Source: Bifidobacterium breve (GTDB lineage Bacteria > Actinomycetota > Actinomycetes > Nanopelagicales > Nanopelagicaceae). Taken from it: a stretch of DNA of 56,495 bases. Both the position numbers and the translations under genes were made by a program. The notes beneath the pieces were generated by a model that was not told the origin of the DNA, made no database searches, and saw only the letters and a list, made by a program, of their open reading frames with translations. Below, piece after piece: positions 39,058 to 48,288 of this stretch; position 1 is the stretch's first letter, and the number at the start of each line of letters is the position of its first letter. The stretch spans positions 1 to 56,495 of the forward strand of contig CAMCPZ010000005.1 in the NCBI GenBank assembly GCA_945876865.1, read 5' to 3'.

Positions 39058-40049
39058 ACCAACTCTTTTCGCATGATAATTGCGGTTTTACCAGGCCCGT
39101 AATAATCCTTACGTTGCGAAATTTCAATAAAACCAAATGATTCATAGAGTGGAATCGCTTCTTCATTTCCAACTCGCACCTCAAGCATTATTGCTTCGCA
39201 CTTTTGGGTTCGAGACCAATCAATTAATCTGCGCAGTAATTCACGGCCAATCCCTTTACGGCGATGTGGATCGGCAACAGTAAGTGTCAAAACATCTGCA
39301 GTTCCTGCCAGATTAACTACCCCGGCATAAGCAATAAGTTCGCCCTCGAACTCTCCGACCACATACATTCGATCTTTACCAGCAGATTCTTCTTTAAGTT
39401 GGGCCATAGTCCAGGCCGCTTTACCATAGGCACTTTTTTCGATTGAAAATATTGGGACTAAATCAAGTTGATTCATCGGCCTAAATTTCACACCGACAGG
39501 TGCGGGATAAGCATCAGGTCTGCGAACATAGATGGGTTGAAAATATGTTGCGCCAGATTCTGCAATAGCGATAAATGCTGTTGGATCTGGATATTGATTC
39601 GATACTTCGCCATAGATTGGGATATCAAACGCAGTTAGCTGTGATGGCTGACAAACTTTTGGTTCGCCAATACGTAATCCATTTGTATATCTTGCAAAGA
39701 AGACTTCTTTTCGTCTGGCATCAATTGCAACGATGAAATCACTTTCAGAAATTTGGTTTGCAATCGCATCTAAACTGCAGACTCCTTGCCAGGGGATCCC
39801 ACGGCCAAGTGCAAAGCTCTGGGCAAATGAGATACCGGCTCGAAGACCAGTAAATGGACCTGGCCCCATTCCGACAATCACTCGATCAATTCTGCTTTCA
39901 AGCTTTAGACCTTGCGCAACAAGTTCGGGCAGGGCTTCACCATGTGAAAGTGCACCATCGTGATGAGAGGCAAAGAGAGTTTTGCCATCCCCCACTATCG
40001 CGACACTTGTGCGAGAAGTTGATGTGTCAATTAGAAGATAAGTGCTCAC
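39054..40049 (-). CDS. tsaB-rimI: Fused TsaB (t6A complex) and RimI-type N-acetyltransferase
   Basis: Two-domain protein of 331 residues. Residues about 1-185 are TsaB, the dimerisation partner of Tsa[41 protein letters not shown]. Residues about 190-331 are a GNAT acetyltransferase of the RimI type: [20 protein letters not shown], the acetyl-CoA loop [14 protein letters not shown], and [18 protein letters not shown]. In many actinobacteria these are two adjacent genes; here there is no stop or start between them. The neighbours tsaD and tsaE overlap it on both sides by ATGA-type junctions. Confidence 0.92.
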   Translation of the reverse strand: MSTYLLIDTSTSRTSVAIVGDGKTLFASHHDGALSHGEALPELVAQGLKLESRIDRVIVGMGPGPFTGLRAGISFAQSFALGRGIPWQGVCSLDAIANQISESDFIVAIDARRKEVFFARYTNGLRIGEPKVCQPSQLTAFDIPIYGEVSNQYPDPTAFIAIAESGATYFQPIYVRRPDAYPAPVGVKFRPMNQLDLVPIFSIEKSAYGKAAWTMAQLKEESAGKDRMYVVGEFEGELIAYAGVVNLAGTADVLTLTVADPHRRKGIGRELLRRLIDWSRTQKCEAIMLEVRVGNEEAIPLYESFGFIEISQRKDYYGPGKTAIIMRKELV

Positions 40050-40504
40050 AGTTTAAATCCAGCAAATCTCTGACCATGGCCAATTAATGAAACCAATCTT
40101 TGGACATCGTTTGCACCAAATTCAATTTGGATCTCGAGATATTCATCGGCTAACCGATTGGCTAAACCCTCGCCCCATTCCACAACCGTGATACTTGTCG
40201 GAAGGTAACTCTCTAAATCTAAATCATCGAATATCGCGGTCGAACCCCCCTGCAATCGGTAAGCATCGACATGAACTAGCGGAATTTTTCCGGGATGAAT
40301 TCTAGAAATTACAAAGGTTGGCGAAGTTATGTTTTCAATTCCAAGTGCCCGACCAATACCTTGAGTAAGTGCGGTCTTGCCAGCACCTAAAGGTCCAGAT
40401 AACAGAAGTAAATCTCCGGGTTTCAATTGCTCGCCAATTTGTGCACCTAATTTGTGCATCTCGGCCAGACTATTGAGGATATTGACTTCACTTTTTCCAG
40501 ACAC
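40046..40504 (-). CDS. tsaE: tRNA t6A biosynthesis ATPase TsaE
   Basis: P-loop ATPase required with TsaB and TsaD for t6A formation. Walker A is LLLSGPLGAGKTALTQGIGR, followed by ITSPTFVISRIHPG and VHVDAYRLQGG, then VVEWGEGLANRL (family W-x-E/G-x segment). 152 residues, normal. GTG start at 40504, six bases after a TAACCT -10 box, without ribosome binding site; it is the first gene of the tsaE-tsaB-tsaD unit. Confidence 0.95.
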   Translation of the reverse strand: MSGKSEVNILNSLAEMHKLGAQIGEQLKPGDLLLLSGPLGAGKTALTQGIGRALGIENITSPTFVISRIHPGKIPLVHVDAYRLQGGSTAIFDDLDLESYLPTSITVVEWGEGLANRLADEYLEIQIEFGANDVQRLVSLIGHGQRFAGFKL

Positions 40505-40516
40505 AAGAGAAGGTTA
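40505..40516 (-). promoter_or_regulatory. Leaderless promoter -10 of tsaE
   Basis: On the minus strand TAACCT (40511-40516) is followed by six bases (TCTCTT) and the GTG start of tsaE. No ribosome binding site. Confidence 0.6.
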
Positions 40517-40540
40517 CCTAATTATTTTCAGGTCAAAGCA

Positions 40541-40575
40541 TAAAAAAAGCGGGGCCAGAATTAACTGACCCCGCA
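40541..40575 (-). terminator. Rho-independent terminator after the secreted hydrolase gene
   Basis: GCGGGG (40549-40554) pairs with CCCCGC (40569-40574), extended by CAG/CTG after one mismatch. On the minus strand a run of seven T follows. It ends the long unit that includes the liv transporter. Confidence 0.9.
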
Positions 40576-40594
40576 ATTTCTACTTATTCAGGAA

Positions 40595-42241
40595 TTAGTC
40601 CTGATACTTCAACTCGGCTGGTTGGTAATCCGGATCAGTATTTAGATACGGAACCTTTGGCAGAATTGTGTCTAAGACAGTTTGGCTTGGAACTTTTCCA
40701 GTCTTAGCTGAAGAAGCTAGAACTCGAACCCAAGTCATTAACTGCTCTTTGGTAAATGATTCGTGTCCGACGCCAGAAATAGCGACCGGAGCCGTCAAAT
40801 CAGGTGCACCAGTTGCGGTGAACTTTGTATACGTTTCAGGAGTCAGCGCATACATTGACACGGTATTCCAGACCGGCTTGTTCTTTAGCAAGAACCTTAT
40901 TTCAGGTTGATCTGTTGCCTCAGCCAATCTCTTTTCCCAAGCAGCAACTCTTGCTTCATAAACAGCTTTCGCCTTGTTTACGTAGTGAACCTGGTTACCA
41001 GACAACACCAGACGATCTGCCTCATTTGAAAGCAGAACTACTGGCTTTGTGGTGTCGAATTTAGACTTATCAAGTGCAGCTAATTTTGCCACTGCAGCTG
41101 GAACTCCAACAACGCGAGGAGCTGCTGCAAGTGTTGCAAGCATCGCGCCGACTGCTTCTTCGCCAGATAGACCCACAGTAAAGCGGCCTAGATCTTCATC
41201 TGAAAGAAGCGCTGAGTAATTTGTCTTTGTGTTGTCGTAGAAACCAGCACCTACGACTTCAGCAACACCTTGGCCGCCAAAGTAAGCGGTTCCAAGAAAG
41301 TCTTGAGCGTTTTCAAGAATCGCAACGGTCGAGTTAATACTTCCCTCTGGAACGAGAGTTGCACTTGTTGAGATTCCATCCATGTGAGAAGACTTTGTTG
41401 GGATACCAGCAATTAGCCCTGCCATCAATAGCGCAGAACGTTGTGGAATTCCAGCAGGAACAATTGCTGCTGGGTGAGCAAGTGGCAAGCTGCCGTAATC
41501 CTTGCTCCATTGGGTAAGAAGTGCGCCGACCTTTGCAAAGTCACCTAGAACTGCCATATGGCCAGGTACACCCTTGGTTCCCATAACTGTGCAGCCCTTG
41601 ATTGTTGGATCAAAGAACACACTAAAGATATAGAGGAAGTCGCAACCAGACTTAAGTGTGTTAGCGATTGATGGCGATACACCGGCAAGAACTCCGACAG
41701 CATCTGCACCATTAGGATACTTTTCAATGTATGGAGTCAAAATTGCGCCAGCCATTGAAGCACCGTAGACAACTGTCTTTGTGATTCCAACGCGCTTCTT
41801 GGTAATGGTTACTAATTCATTTAGCATTTCAACGCAATCGGCCGTGTTCCAGCCGCGCAAGCCACTTGATGAACAATCATATGCAGCAATTCCGTAGCCA
41901 AGTTGAAGCATTGGTTTTACTGTGCTGACTTTGTGGTTAACGCTTGTTGGTGACATTTGTTCAACACCTGTTGGCACAATATAACCTGGGTAAGGATATG
42001 AAGGGCGCACGCCGTGCTGCCAGAAGAAGAAGGTTCCGCCGTAATTAGATGGAACCATCGTTCTGTATTTTGCACCGTTGGCTAGGGTTCCATCACAAGT
42101 TATGACACCACTCTTTGCGTCTTCGACGCAGACTGGAGTTGATGCTTGTGCTGGAGCCGCGACTGCGACTACCAAGCCAGTTGAAATCAGCGCAGCTGCG
42201 CCAAATGTTGCAATTAGTTTTTTCAAGTTAACGTTTCTCAT
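40595..42241 (-). CDS. Secreted alpha/beta hydrolase
   Basis: Exported 548-residue hydrolase, specificity unknown. The signal peptide is LIATFGAAALISTGLVVAVA with cleavage near APAQA-STP. A likely catalytic triad: Ser in VVYGASMAGAIL (G-x-S-x-x-G), Asp in LLSNEADRLVL and His in SGVGHESF. It resembles large secreted peptidase/lipase-like alpha/beta hydrolases but no closer assignment is safe. The ATG at 42241 is eight bases after the binding-protein gene and has a GGATAA ribosome binding site; an 11-residue longer frame overlaps that gene. It is the last gene of the amino acid transporter operon, so it may release the substrate that the transporter takes up (inference). Confidence 0.78.
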   Translation of the reverse strand: MRNVNLKKLIATFGAAALISTGLVVAVAAPAQASTPVCVEDAKSGVITCDGTLANGAKYRTMVPSNYGGTFFFWQHGVRPSYPYPGYIVPTGVEQMSPTSVNHKVSTVKPMLQLGYGIAAYDCSSSGLRGWNTADCVEMLNELVTITKKRVGITKTVVYGASMAGAILTPYIEKYPNGADAVGVLAGVSPSIANTLKSGCDFLYIFSVFFDPTIKGCTVMGTKGVPGHMAVLGDFAKVGALLTQWSKDYGSLPLAHPAAIVPAGIPQRSALLMAGLIAGIPTKSSHMDGISTSATLVPEGSINSTVAILENAQDFLGTAYFGGQGVAEVVGAGFYDNTKTNYSALLSDEDLGRFTVGLSGEEAVGAMLATLAAAPRVVGVPAAVAKLAALDKSKFDTTKPVVLLSNEADRLVLSGNQVHYVNKAKAVYEARVAAWEKRLAEATDQPEIRFLLKNKPVWNTVSMYALTPETYTKFTATGAPDLTAPVAISGVGHESFTKEQLMTWVRVLASSAKTGKVPSQTVLDTILPKVPYLNTDPDYQPAELKYQD

Positions 42242-42248
42242 TTTATCC

Positions 42249-43598
42249 TTACCCAACCCTTGGAAGTGCATCAGCAGCGATTGCTGGGCGCTTGTAGTTT
42301 GAGACAGTTACTGGGCCATTTGCGGAATCGGTTGTGTAAACAACGCGAGTTCCACCGATTGGCTTGAGTACTAACGAAGCATCATATTCACCTAACCAGA
42401 AACCAGTGAAGGCTTCGTGAGTGGTATTTGAATAACCTAGTGGTGAAAATGCTGCGCTGCTTAACTTCGAACCATTGTTCTTAAGGTAAGAAACCAGCTT
42501 TGCACGAGTCAGGTCTTTTCCTGCTCCCAGAAGAGCTGCAGTTGCGAGATAAGCAAGGTTCATACCTTGAAATACGTTGTTATCCCAAACCTTTCCAGAT
42601 CCGGTGGCCTTGTTGAAGTCATCATTGATCTTCTTAAATGCCTTGATGTATTCATCATCTGCATCACCGGCAGCTGGCGCGTGAGATGCCGAAATGGTTC
42701 CGGCAAGTAGTGCAGCGCTTGTAGCTGGTGCAGTACCTCTTGCACCAAGAATAGTCTGGAAGGTTGTTGAATCTGCACCAACGCTGATTACTGCCCATTT
42801 AGTTGGCTTGTAAGCAAGAGCTGCTGCTGTTGCATATGCAACGGCCGTAGCGGAAGAAACAGCGGCGATGATTACGATTTCAACACCATTGGCCTTCATT
42901 TGACCAATTTGGGTTCCAAGACCAATCGATCCTTGGGTTCCGGCAACGAATGAAGCTGAAGTTTTTCTTGCTTCAAACTTTAGCCCTGATGCAGTCAGAC
43001 CAGCCAGAGCATTTCGGCCGAAGTCATCAGATTGCCACAAGATACCAATCTTCTTATCTGGATACTTTTCCTTTAGATACTTACCAAGGATCTTTGCTTC
43101 AACTGTGTAAGTTCCAAGGCCACCAAAAGTATTTGGATACTTCTTTGGATCAGTATAGAAACCACTGTAGCCACTGTTTACAAAGAGATCAGGAATTCCT
43201 CGGCGGTTAATGTCCTTAACCACTGAAAGGTGTGTTTGGGTTCCCACTGATCCGAAGAATGCAAAAATCTTGTCATTGTTAATTAATTCTCTTGCAGTGG
43301 TAATTGTGCGGCCAGCTTTATATTCGTCATCTTTAACTACAAGTTTGATGCTGCGGCCATTTACACCACCTTTTGAATTTACATAATCAAAATAGGCGCG
43401 TGCTGCGTCATCTATCTTGTTATAGCCTGGGCTTGCTGGGCCAGTTTGTGGCAATTGCATACCCAGAACAATTTCAGTACTTGAAACTCCTGGAACGCTT
43501 GCGGCAGTTGCCGAAAAACTATTCATTACTAGAGACCCCACCAGCGCTGATGCGACTACGGTGAGAATCAGAGGTTTGCGAAGATTCACTGCATTCAC
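42249..43598 (-). CDS. Branched-chain amino acid-type ABC transporter substrate-binding protein
   Basis: Periplasmic-binding-protein family 6 (LivJ/LivK-like) receptor for amino acids, amides or urea. Signal peptide LILTVVASALVGSLVMNSFS before ATAA-SV, with no lipobox Cys. The mature part starts VSSTEIVLGMQLPQTGPASP, typical of the family, with DDEYKAGRTITTARELINND and FGSVGTQTHLSV further on. About 449 residues from GTG at 43598; GTG at 43589 is also possible. Between it and livM upstream lie 185 bases with their own promoter and a 5' hairpin, so it can be expressed more strongly than the rest. Confidence 0.88.
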   Translation of the reverse strand: MNAVNLRKPLILTVVASALVGSLVMNSFSATAASVPGVSSTEIVLGMQLPQTGPASPGYNKIDDAARAYFDYVNSKGGVNGRSIKLVVKDDEYKAGRTITTARELINNDKIFAFFGSVGTQTHLSVVKDINRRGIPDLFVNSGYSGFYTDPKKYPNTFGGLGTYTVEAKILGKYLKEKYPDKKIGILWQSDDFGRNALAGLTASGLKFEARKTSASFVAGTQGSIGLGTQIGQMKANGVEIVIIAAVSSATAVAYATAAALAYKPTKWAVISVGADSTTFQTILGARGTAPATSAALLAGTISASHAPAAGDADDEYIKAFKKINDDFNKATGSGKVWDNNVFQGMNLAYLATAALLGAGKDLTRAKLVSYLKNNGSKLSSAAFSPLGYSNTTHEAFTGFWLGEYDASLVLKPIGGTRVVYTTDSANGPVTVSNYKRPAIAADALPRVG

Positions 43599-43640
43599 TC
43601 TTTCTACTGCACTCTTACCATGGACAAGGTTTCCGGCCCA

Positions 43641-43702
43641 TGGGCTCAGGCAGGTGCGCCTGAATCTGCCCATAGATTAACGAAAAGTGAACATCTAGTG
43701 AA
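43641..43702 (-). promoter_or_regulatory. Promoter and 5' stem-loop of the binding-protein gene
   Basis: On the minus strand TTCACT (43697-43702), 17 bases, TAATCT (43674-43679) form a promoter; transcription would start near 43667. The RNA would then begin with a stem TCAGGC / GCCTGA (43646-43663). An outer arm TGGGC/GCCCA at 43641-43645 and 43668-43672 extends the DNA palindrome. A hairpin at the very 5' end can stabilise mRNA. The rest of the 43599-43783 gap shows nothing else I can support. Confidence 0.5.
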
Positions 43703-43783
43703 GAGCCATACGGTTGGAATTACATAACAATCTGGCATCTATCAAGCGCAAATCTTGGGTTTTTACTGAGATTTAGAGCCGAT

Positions 43784-44791
43784 TTAGTGTTTATGGCGGT
43801 GGCGGATATGTTCGAGGGCGCCAGCCGATCCCCGAGGGTTCAAAATTACTGTTATCAGAAGAAGTAGGCCGATCATTAGTGCTGGTAGATAGATGCTGAT
43901 GGTTTCGGGCAATTCAAGAAACTTAGTGATTTTCTCAATTACATCCGGAAGAAAAACGATAACGAATGTCCCAAAAATTGCGCCGCCGATTGAGCGCAGC
44001 CCACCGATTACTGCTGCTGTTAAAAGCAAGAGCGAAAGATCTGTTGGATACACACTCGGTGCAACCAATCCCCGGAATCCATAGATGGCCCCGGCCAGAC
44101 CAGCTAGTGCAGAAGAGCAGACAAATACAATTACCTTTGTTCTTGCAATATTTATTCCAGCAAGCGAGGCCGCCACTTCATTGTCACGAACCGCGCGCCA
44201 GGTTCGGCCAGATCTTGTATTTGAAAGATTTAACACTGCAAAAAGTGATAGCGCTGCAAATGGCAATGCGACATAAAGCGACCACTCTTCAATACTTATT
44301 TCACCAAGTAAATTTGTTAGCCAATCAGGTGGATAGCCGTAATCAACACTAAACCCAATATCGCCACTGAAGAAAGAATCGAACCGAATTGCAATAGATG
44401 GAATTGCGAGTGCCATCACCAGAGTTGTTCCAGCTAAATACGGGCCACTTAGCCTTGCGGCTGCAAGTCCTAAGAAAAGTCCAAAAAGCGCTGAGATAAA
44501 TATTGCCAGCACAAATGCCAGCCACATTGAGATCTCTAGCCTGGTCACGAGAAGAGCAGCGCTGTAGCCGCCAACAGCCATGATTGCGCCTTGACCTAAA
44601 GATATTTGACCCGATGCACCGGTCAATAATGTGATTGAAAGAACTGCAATTAATAAAGTAGAGATATTTGCTAATTGAAATTGGTTATAAGGACCAAATT
44701 GCATAGAGAGCAGAAGTATAAACAGGAAGAAAATAATTGCTAATCGGGTGCTCCGAAATCCAATAACTTTATGGCTCTTTACTTTAGACAC
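43784..44791 (-). CDS. livM: Branched-chain amino acid-type ABC transporter permease LivM
   Basis: Inner-membrane permease, 335 residues, mostly hydrophobic. Typical LivM features: ITLLTGASGQISLGQGAIMA near helix 2-3, and the EAA-like segment RTWRAVRDNEVAASLAGINI before SALAGLAGAIYGF, then AVIGGLRSIGGAIFG. GTG start overlaps the livH stop by 8 bases. Works with LivH as a heterodimer. Confidence 0.92.
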   Translation of the reverse strand: MSKVKSHKVIGFRSTRLAIIFFLFILLLSMQFGPYNQFQLANISTLLIAVLSITLLTGASGQISLGQGAIMAVGGYSAALLVTRLEISMWLAFVLAIFISALFGLFLGLAAARLSGPYLAGTTLVMALAIPSIAIRFDSFFSGDIGFSVDYGYPPDWLTNLLGEISIEEWSLYVALPFAALSLFAVLNLSNTRSGRTWRAVRDNEVAASLAGINIARTKVIVFVCSSALAGLAGAIYGFRGLVAPSVYPTDLSLLLLTAAVIGGLRSIGGAIFGTFVIVFLPDVIEKITKFLELPETISIYLPALMIGLLLLITVILNPRGSAGALEHIRHRHKH

Positions 44792-45695
44792 GTCGCACCT
44801 CCTTACTGCCGAGAATTCCTTGCGGACGAAGGAAGAGCGCCAATAACAAGAAAATTAGAATTGCGAGAAAGACATTCTCTGGCGCGCTGTAAACATTAAC
44901 AAATGCGATTACATAGCCCAGAATAAATCCACCCAGAACTGAACCAGCCAAACTTGTAAGTCCACCGACTACCGCAGCTGTAAAGCCCACAATCAAAAGT
45001 AGATCTAAAGTATTTGGCGAAAGATTTGTCTTTGGCGTAACTAAGAGACCCGCGAGTGATGAAGCAGTCCCTGAAATCGCCCAACTTAAAGTTCTGACCG
45101 ATCCGACTCTAATTCCACTAAGTCTTGTTACCTCAGGATTTAAAGCACTTGCTCGCATTGCAAGTCCCATACCAGTTCTGGTAAAGAAAATTGTTGTCAG
45201 AACTAAGGTAAGAAATACAACGCCAATTACAAATAGATCAAAACCAGTAATTGCCAGGTCAGTGTTACCAAGCCTTAAACCAGTTGTCGGAACAGGTGCT
45301 GGAAATCCTCGCTCTTCACCGGCCCAGAAAATTCCCGCTAGTGCTTTTAAGACACCAAGGATTCCAAGTGAGGCAATAACTGGAATTGTTGTTCGCATTG
45401 ATTGACTATTTAATAAGAGTGAATTCTTGCGTGAGCTAAGTGGTCGCATTATGCCAAGATCGACAAGTGCACCCAGGAGCGCACCAGAAATAAGTGCAAT
45501 TACAAAGGCGCTCCAATAGGAGTACTCGTTTTGGATTAATTGTGAAGCGATATAGGTGGTGAACATCGCCTGACCCATTTGAGCAAAATTAACTACGCCA
45601 GCGCCCCGCCAAACCAGAACTAGCCCCAATGAAACAAGTGCATAAATTGCACCTTGCGAGGTCCCTGCGAAAAAGGCCGTTAGAAATGAGTTCAT
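44784..45695 (-). CDS. livH: Branched-chain amino acid-type ABC transporter permease LivH
   Basis: Partner permease, 303 residues. Family features: GAIYALVSLGLVLVWRGAGV and VNFAQMGQAMF at the N-terminus, LAMRASALNPEVTRLSGIRV as the coupling segment, and VVGGLTSLAGSVLGGFILGY. ATG begins immediately after the livF stop. Overlaps livM. Confidence 0.92.
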   Translation of the reverse strand: MNSFLTAFFAGTSQGAIYALVSLGLVLVWRGAGVVNFAQMGQAMFTTYIASQLIQNEYSYWSAFVIALISGALLGALVDLGIMRPLSSRKNSLLLNSQSMRTTIPVIASLGILGVLKALAGIFWAGEERGFPAPVPTTGLRLGNTDLAITGFDLFVIGVVFLTLVLTTIFFTRTGMGLAMRASALNPEVTRLSGIRVGSVRTLSWAISGTASSLAGLLVTPKTNLSPNTLDLLLIVGFTAAVVGGLTSLAGSVLGGFILGYVIAFVNVYSAPENVFLAILIFLLLALFLRPQGILGSKEVRRV

Positions 45696-46409
45696 TTAAT
45701 ACCCCAAGTAAGCGGCTCGAAGGGCAGAATCAGCAATCAATTCCTTTGCCGGCAGATCTGCGACGACTTTTCCAAGAGCGAGCAAAATTCCATGGTCTGC
45801 AACAGCTAGCGCAGTATTTGCATTCTGCTCGACAAGTAAAACAGTAAGCCCAGTTGATTTACATAATTCATCTACGATGCTAATTATCTGTGCTGAAATA
45901 AGTGGCGCTAAACCTAGTGAGGGCTCGTCCAGCAATAACAACTTTGGCCGTGCAACAAGTGCGCGACTGATCGCAAGCATCTGTCGCTCGCCACCGGAGA
46001 GCGAACCAGCAGGTTCACGGCGACGTTCAAAGAGAATTGGAAATAGTTCATAAACATCTTTTGTAGCTATCTCTAAATCACCCCGAGCTTGGCGCTTTCG
46101 AAATAATCCACCTAATTCAATATTTTCGGCAACACTAAGTTGTGAAATAACTGCATGCCCTTCTGGAACTTGAGCAACTCCACTTCTGACAATCGCTTCA
46201 ACACTCTTATCAGTGAGCTCTTCGTCGAACCACGTAATCGATCCGCTTGTTGGTCTTTCGAGTCCAGAAATAGTTCTAAGCAACGTGCTCTTGCCTGCAC
46301 CATTGGCTCCGATAACTGTTGTTATTCGGCCTGGCTTAGCCTGAAACGAGATGTCGTTTAGCGCTTTAATTGATGCAAATTCAGTTACCAAATTAGAGAC
46401 TTTAAGCAT
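45696..46409 (-). CDS. livF: Branched-chain amino acid-type ABC transporter ATPase LivF
   Basis: ATP-binding subunit, 237 residues. Walker A GANGAGKSTLLRTI, signature LSGGERQMLAISRAL, Walker B PKLLLLDEPSLGLAPL, H-loop replaced by Gln as usual in LivF (LLVEQNANTAL). It starts one base inside the livG stop. Confidence 0.93.
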   Translation of the reverse strand: MLKVSNLVTEFASIKALNDISFQAKPGRITTVIGANGAGKSTLLRTISGLERPTSGSITWFDEELTDKSVEAIVRSGVAQVPEGHAVISQLSVAENIELGGLFRKRQARGDLEIATKDVYELFPILFERRREPAGSLSGGERQMLAISRALVARPKLLLLDEPSLGLAPLISAQIISIVDELCKSTGLTVLLVEQNANTALAVADHGILLALGKVVADLPAKELIADSALRAAYLGY

Positions 46410-47197
46410 CAGGCACCCAACTTTGAATTCTCATCGGATTTGTCGCTATGTCCCAAATACGCTTCGATTACCGCAGGATTCTGCTTGACCTCATCATAAG
46501 TGCCAGATGCAATCAACTTTCCGAAGTTCAAGACACTGACCGAATCTGAAATATCACGAACAAAATCAACATGGTGTTCCACAATCAAGATAGCGCAACG
46601 TTTCTTCAATTGACGAATTAAAACCGCCAACGAATCAATATCATCCTGTCCTAATCCAGCAGCTGGTTCATCCAACATCAACAAGGTTGGATTTGTTACC
46701 AAAGCGCGAGCCAAAGCAACTCGCTTAGAATCTGGATAACTTAGCTCTGATGGTTCGCGACCAATTAATGAAGCGCCGCCAACCCAGGCCAGTGCTTCTT
46801 CGGCTCGCCGTACTAAGTTTGCTTCAGTCTTTCCAGATAAACCTAGAATTTCTTTTACAAAATTTGGTCTGTATTTTTTATCTGCACCGACCATTACATT
46901 CTGCAGAACTGAGAGTTCATTAAAGAGCCCAACTCCCTGAAGAGTTCGGGTAATTCCAAGGCCAACTAATTCGTGCGGTTTAGGAAATGCTCTCTTAACT
47001 CCATCAAACTCAAAAGATCCAGAATCACTTTTTACAAGTCCTGATATGCAGTTAAAAACTGTGGTCTTGCCGGCACCATTCGGGCCAATCAATCCGACAA
47101 CGCTATTTTTTGGAACTGTAAGTGAGACATCAGTTAACGCTTTAACTCCCCCGAATGAAACCGAGAGGTTTGATAGGGCTAGTTGGCTGGAGTTCAC
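46409..47197 (-). CDS. livG: Branched-chain amino acid-type ABC transporter ATPase LivG
   Basis: Second ATPase, 262 residues. Walker A GPNGAGKTTVFNCI, Walker B TLLMLDEPAAGLGQDD, H-loop IVEHHVDFV. The signature segment reads ELSYPDSKRVALARAL, whereas most LivG have LSYGQQRRLEIARAL, so the signature loop is unusual. GTG start overlaps the alr stop (GTGA), so the transporter is translationally coupled to alanine racemase. Confidence 0.92.
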   Translation of the reverse strand: MNSSQLALSNLSVSFGGVKALTDVSLTVPKNSVVGLIGPNGAGKTTVFNCISGLVKSDSGSFEFDGVKRAFPKPHELVGLGITRTLQGVGLFNELSVLQNVMVGADKKYRPNFVKEILGLSGKTEANLVRRAEEALAWVGGASLIGREPSELSYPDSKRVALARALVTNPTLLMLDEPAAGLGQDDIDSLAVLIRQLKKRCAILIVEHHVDFVRDISDSVSVLNFGKLIASGTYDEVKQNPAVIEAYLGHSDKSDENSKLGA

Positions 47198-48288
47198 GCG
47201 TAGATTCTAGGCACGCGAGTGGCAATTCGCGTAACAATTTCATAATTGATTGTTCCTGATGCCGCCGCCCAATCATCTATCGAATACCCAAGTGGCCCAA
47301 ATACTTCAACTATCTCACCTGAAACCGCATTGGAGTCAGCCCCAAGGTCTACTACAAATTGATCCATCGAAACTCGGCCAATAATCGGGGCTCTTCGCCC
47401 TGCGGCATAAACCCCAGCTGCGCTACTTGTATTGCGTGGAATTCCGTCGGAATATCCCATGGTGATAATTGCAAGCTTGGTATCACTCGAAGTGATTTGA
47501 GTGCCGCCATAACCAACTGGAGAACCGGCAGGAACGCGTTTTACCAATTGGATTTCGGCTTTTAGAGTCATAGCGGGTTCAAGTTCTAAATCCTGAGAAG
47601 GGCCCATCGTTTTTACATCAGGACTTAGGCCATACATAGCAATCCCTAAGCGGACAATATTCTTATGGGAACTTGGATTGGTAAGAGTGGCTGCCGAATT
47701 TGCTAGATGGACATATTTTGGAGTAATCCCAACTTCAATTAATTCTGATAACTTTTTTTCAAAATCATTTAATTGATTCTGATTCGCGATTTCGTCAGGT
47801 TCATCTGCTCGAGCAAAATGCGACCAGAATCCAACAACATCTATCTCGGCTCCAGTCGCTGCGATCAGAAACTCGGACCACTCACCCAACAGACCACCGC
47901 GCGACATTCCGGTATCCACTTCAATATGAACTCTTGGCTTCTTGCCCACCGCCTTGCCTGCTGCGACGATCAACTCTAAATGTTTAAGCGAAGGAATTGC
48001 TAGATCAATATCTAGTTCGATCGCTCTTTTAAAATCTGAACTTGGTGGAGTCAACCAAGAAATAATTGGAACTTTTAAACCGGCTTCTCTCAAAAGAAAT
48101 GCTTCTTCGAGTAGTGCGGTTCCAAGCCAAGTAGCACCGGCATCGATTGCGCATTTGGCCACTGGAACAAGTCCGTGACCATAGGCATCAGCTTTTACGA
48201 CGGCAAGAACTTCGGCCGGGGTCTTGGACTTAACCAACTTAATATTATTTGAAATTGCCTTTAGATTTACCTCAACAAATGCGCGCAC
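47194..48288 (-). CDS. alr: Alanine racemase
   Basis: PLP enzyme that makes D-alanine for peptidoglycan. The PLP Lys is Lys32 in LAVVKADAYGHGL; the second catalytic residue lies in TMGYSDGIPR. RVSMDQFVVDLG is the C-terminal domain signature. 364 residues, normal. GTG start overlaps the acpS stop by one base (TAGTG). Confidence 0.95.
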   Translation of the reverse strand: MRAFVEVNLKAISNNIKLVKSKTPAEVLAVVKADAYGHGLVPVAKCAIDAGATWLGTALLEEAFLLREAGLKVPIISWLTPPSSDFKRAIELDIDLAIPSLKHLELIVAAGKAVGKKPRVHIEVDTGMSRGGLLGEWSEFLIAATGAEIDVVGFWSHFARADEPDEIANQNQLNDFEKKLSELIEVGITPKYVHLANSAATLTNPSSHKNIVRLGIAMYGLSPDVKTMGPSQDLELEPAMTLKAEIQLVKRVPAGSPVGYGGTQITSSDTKLAIITMGYSDGIPRNTSSAAGVYAAGRRAPIIGRVSMDQFVVDLGADSNAVSGEIVEVFGPLGYSIDDWAAASGTINYEIVTRIATRVPRIYA

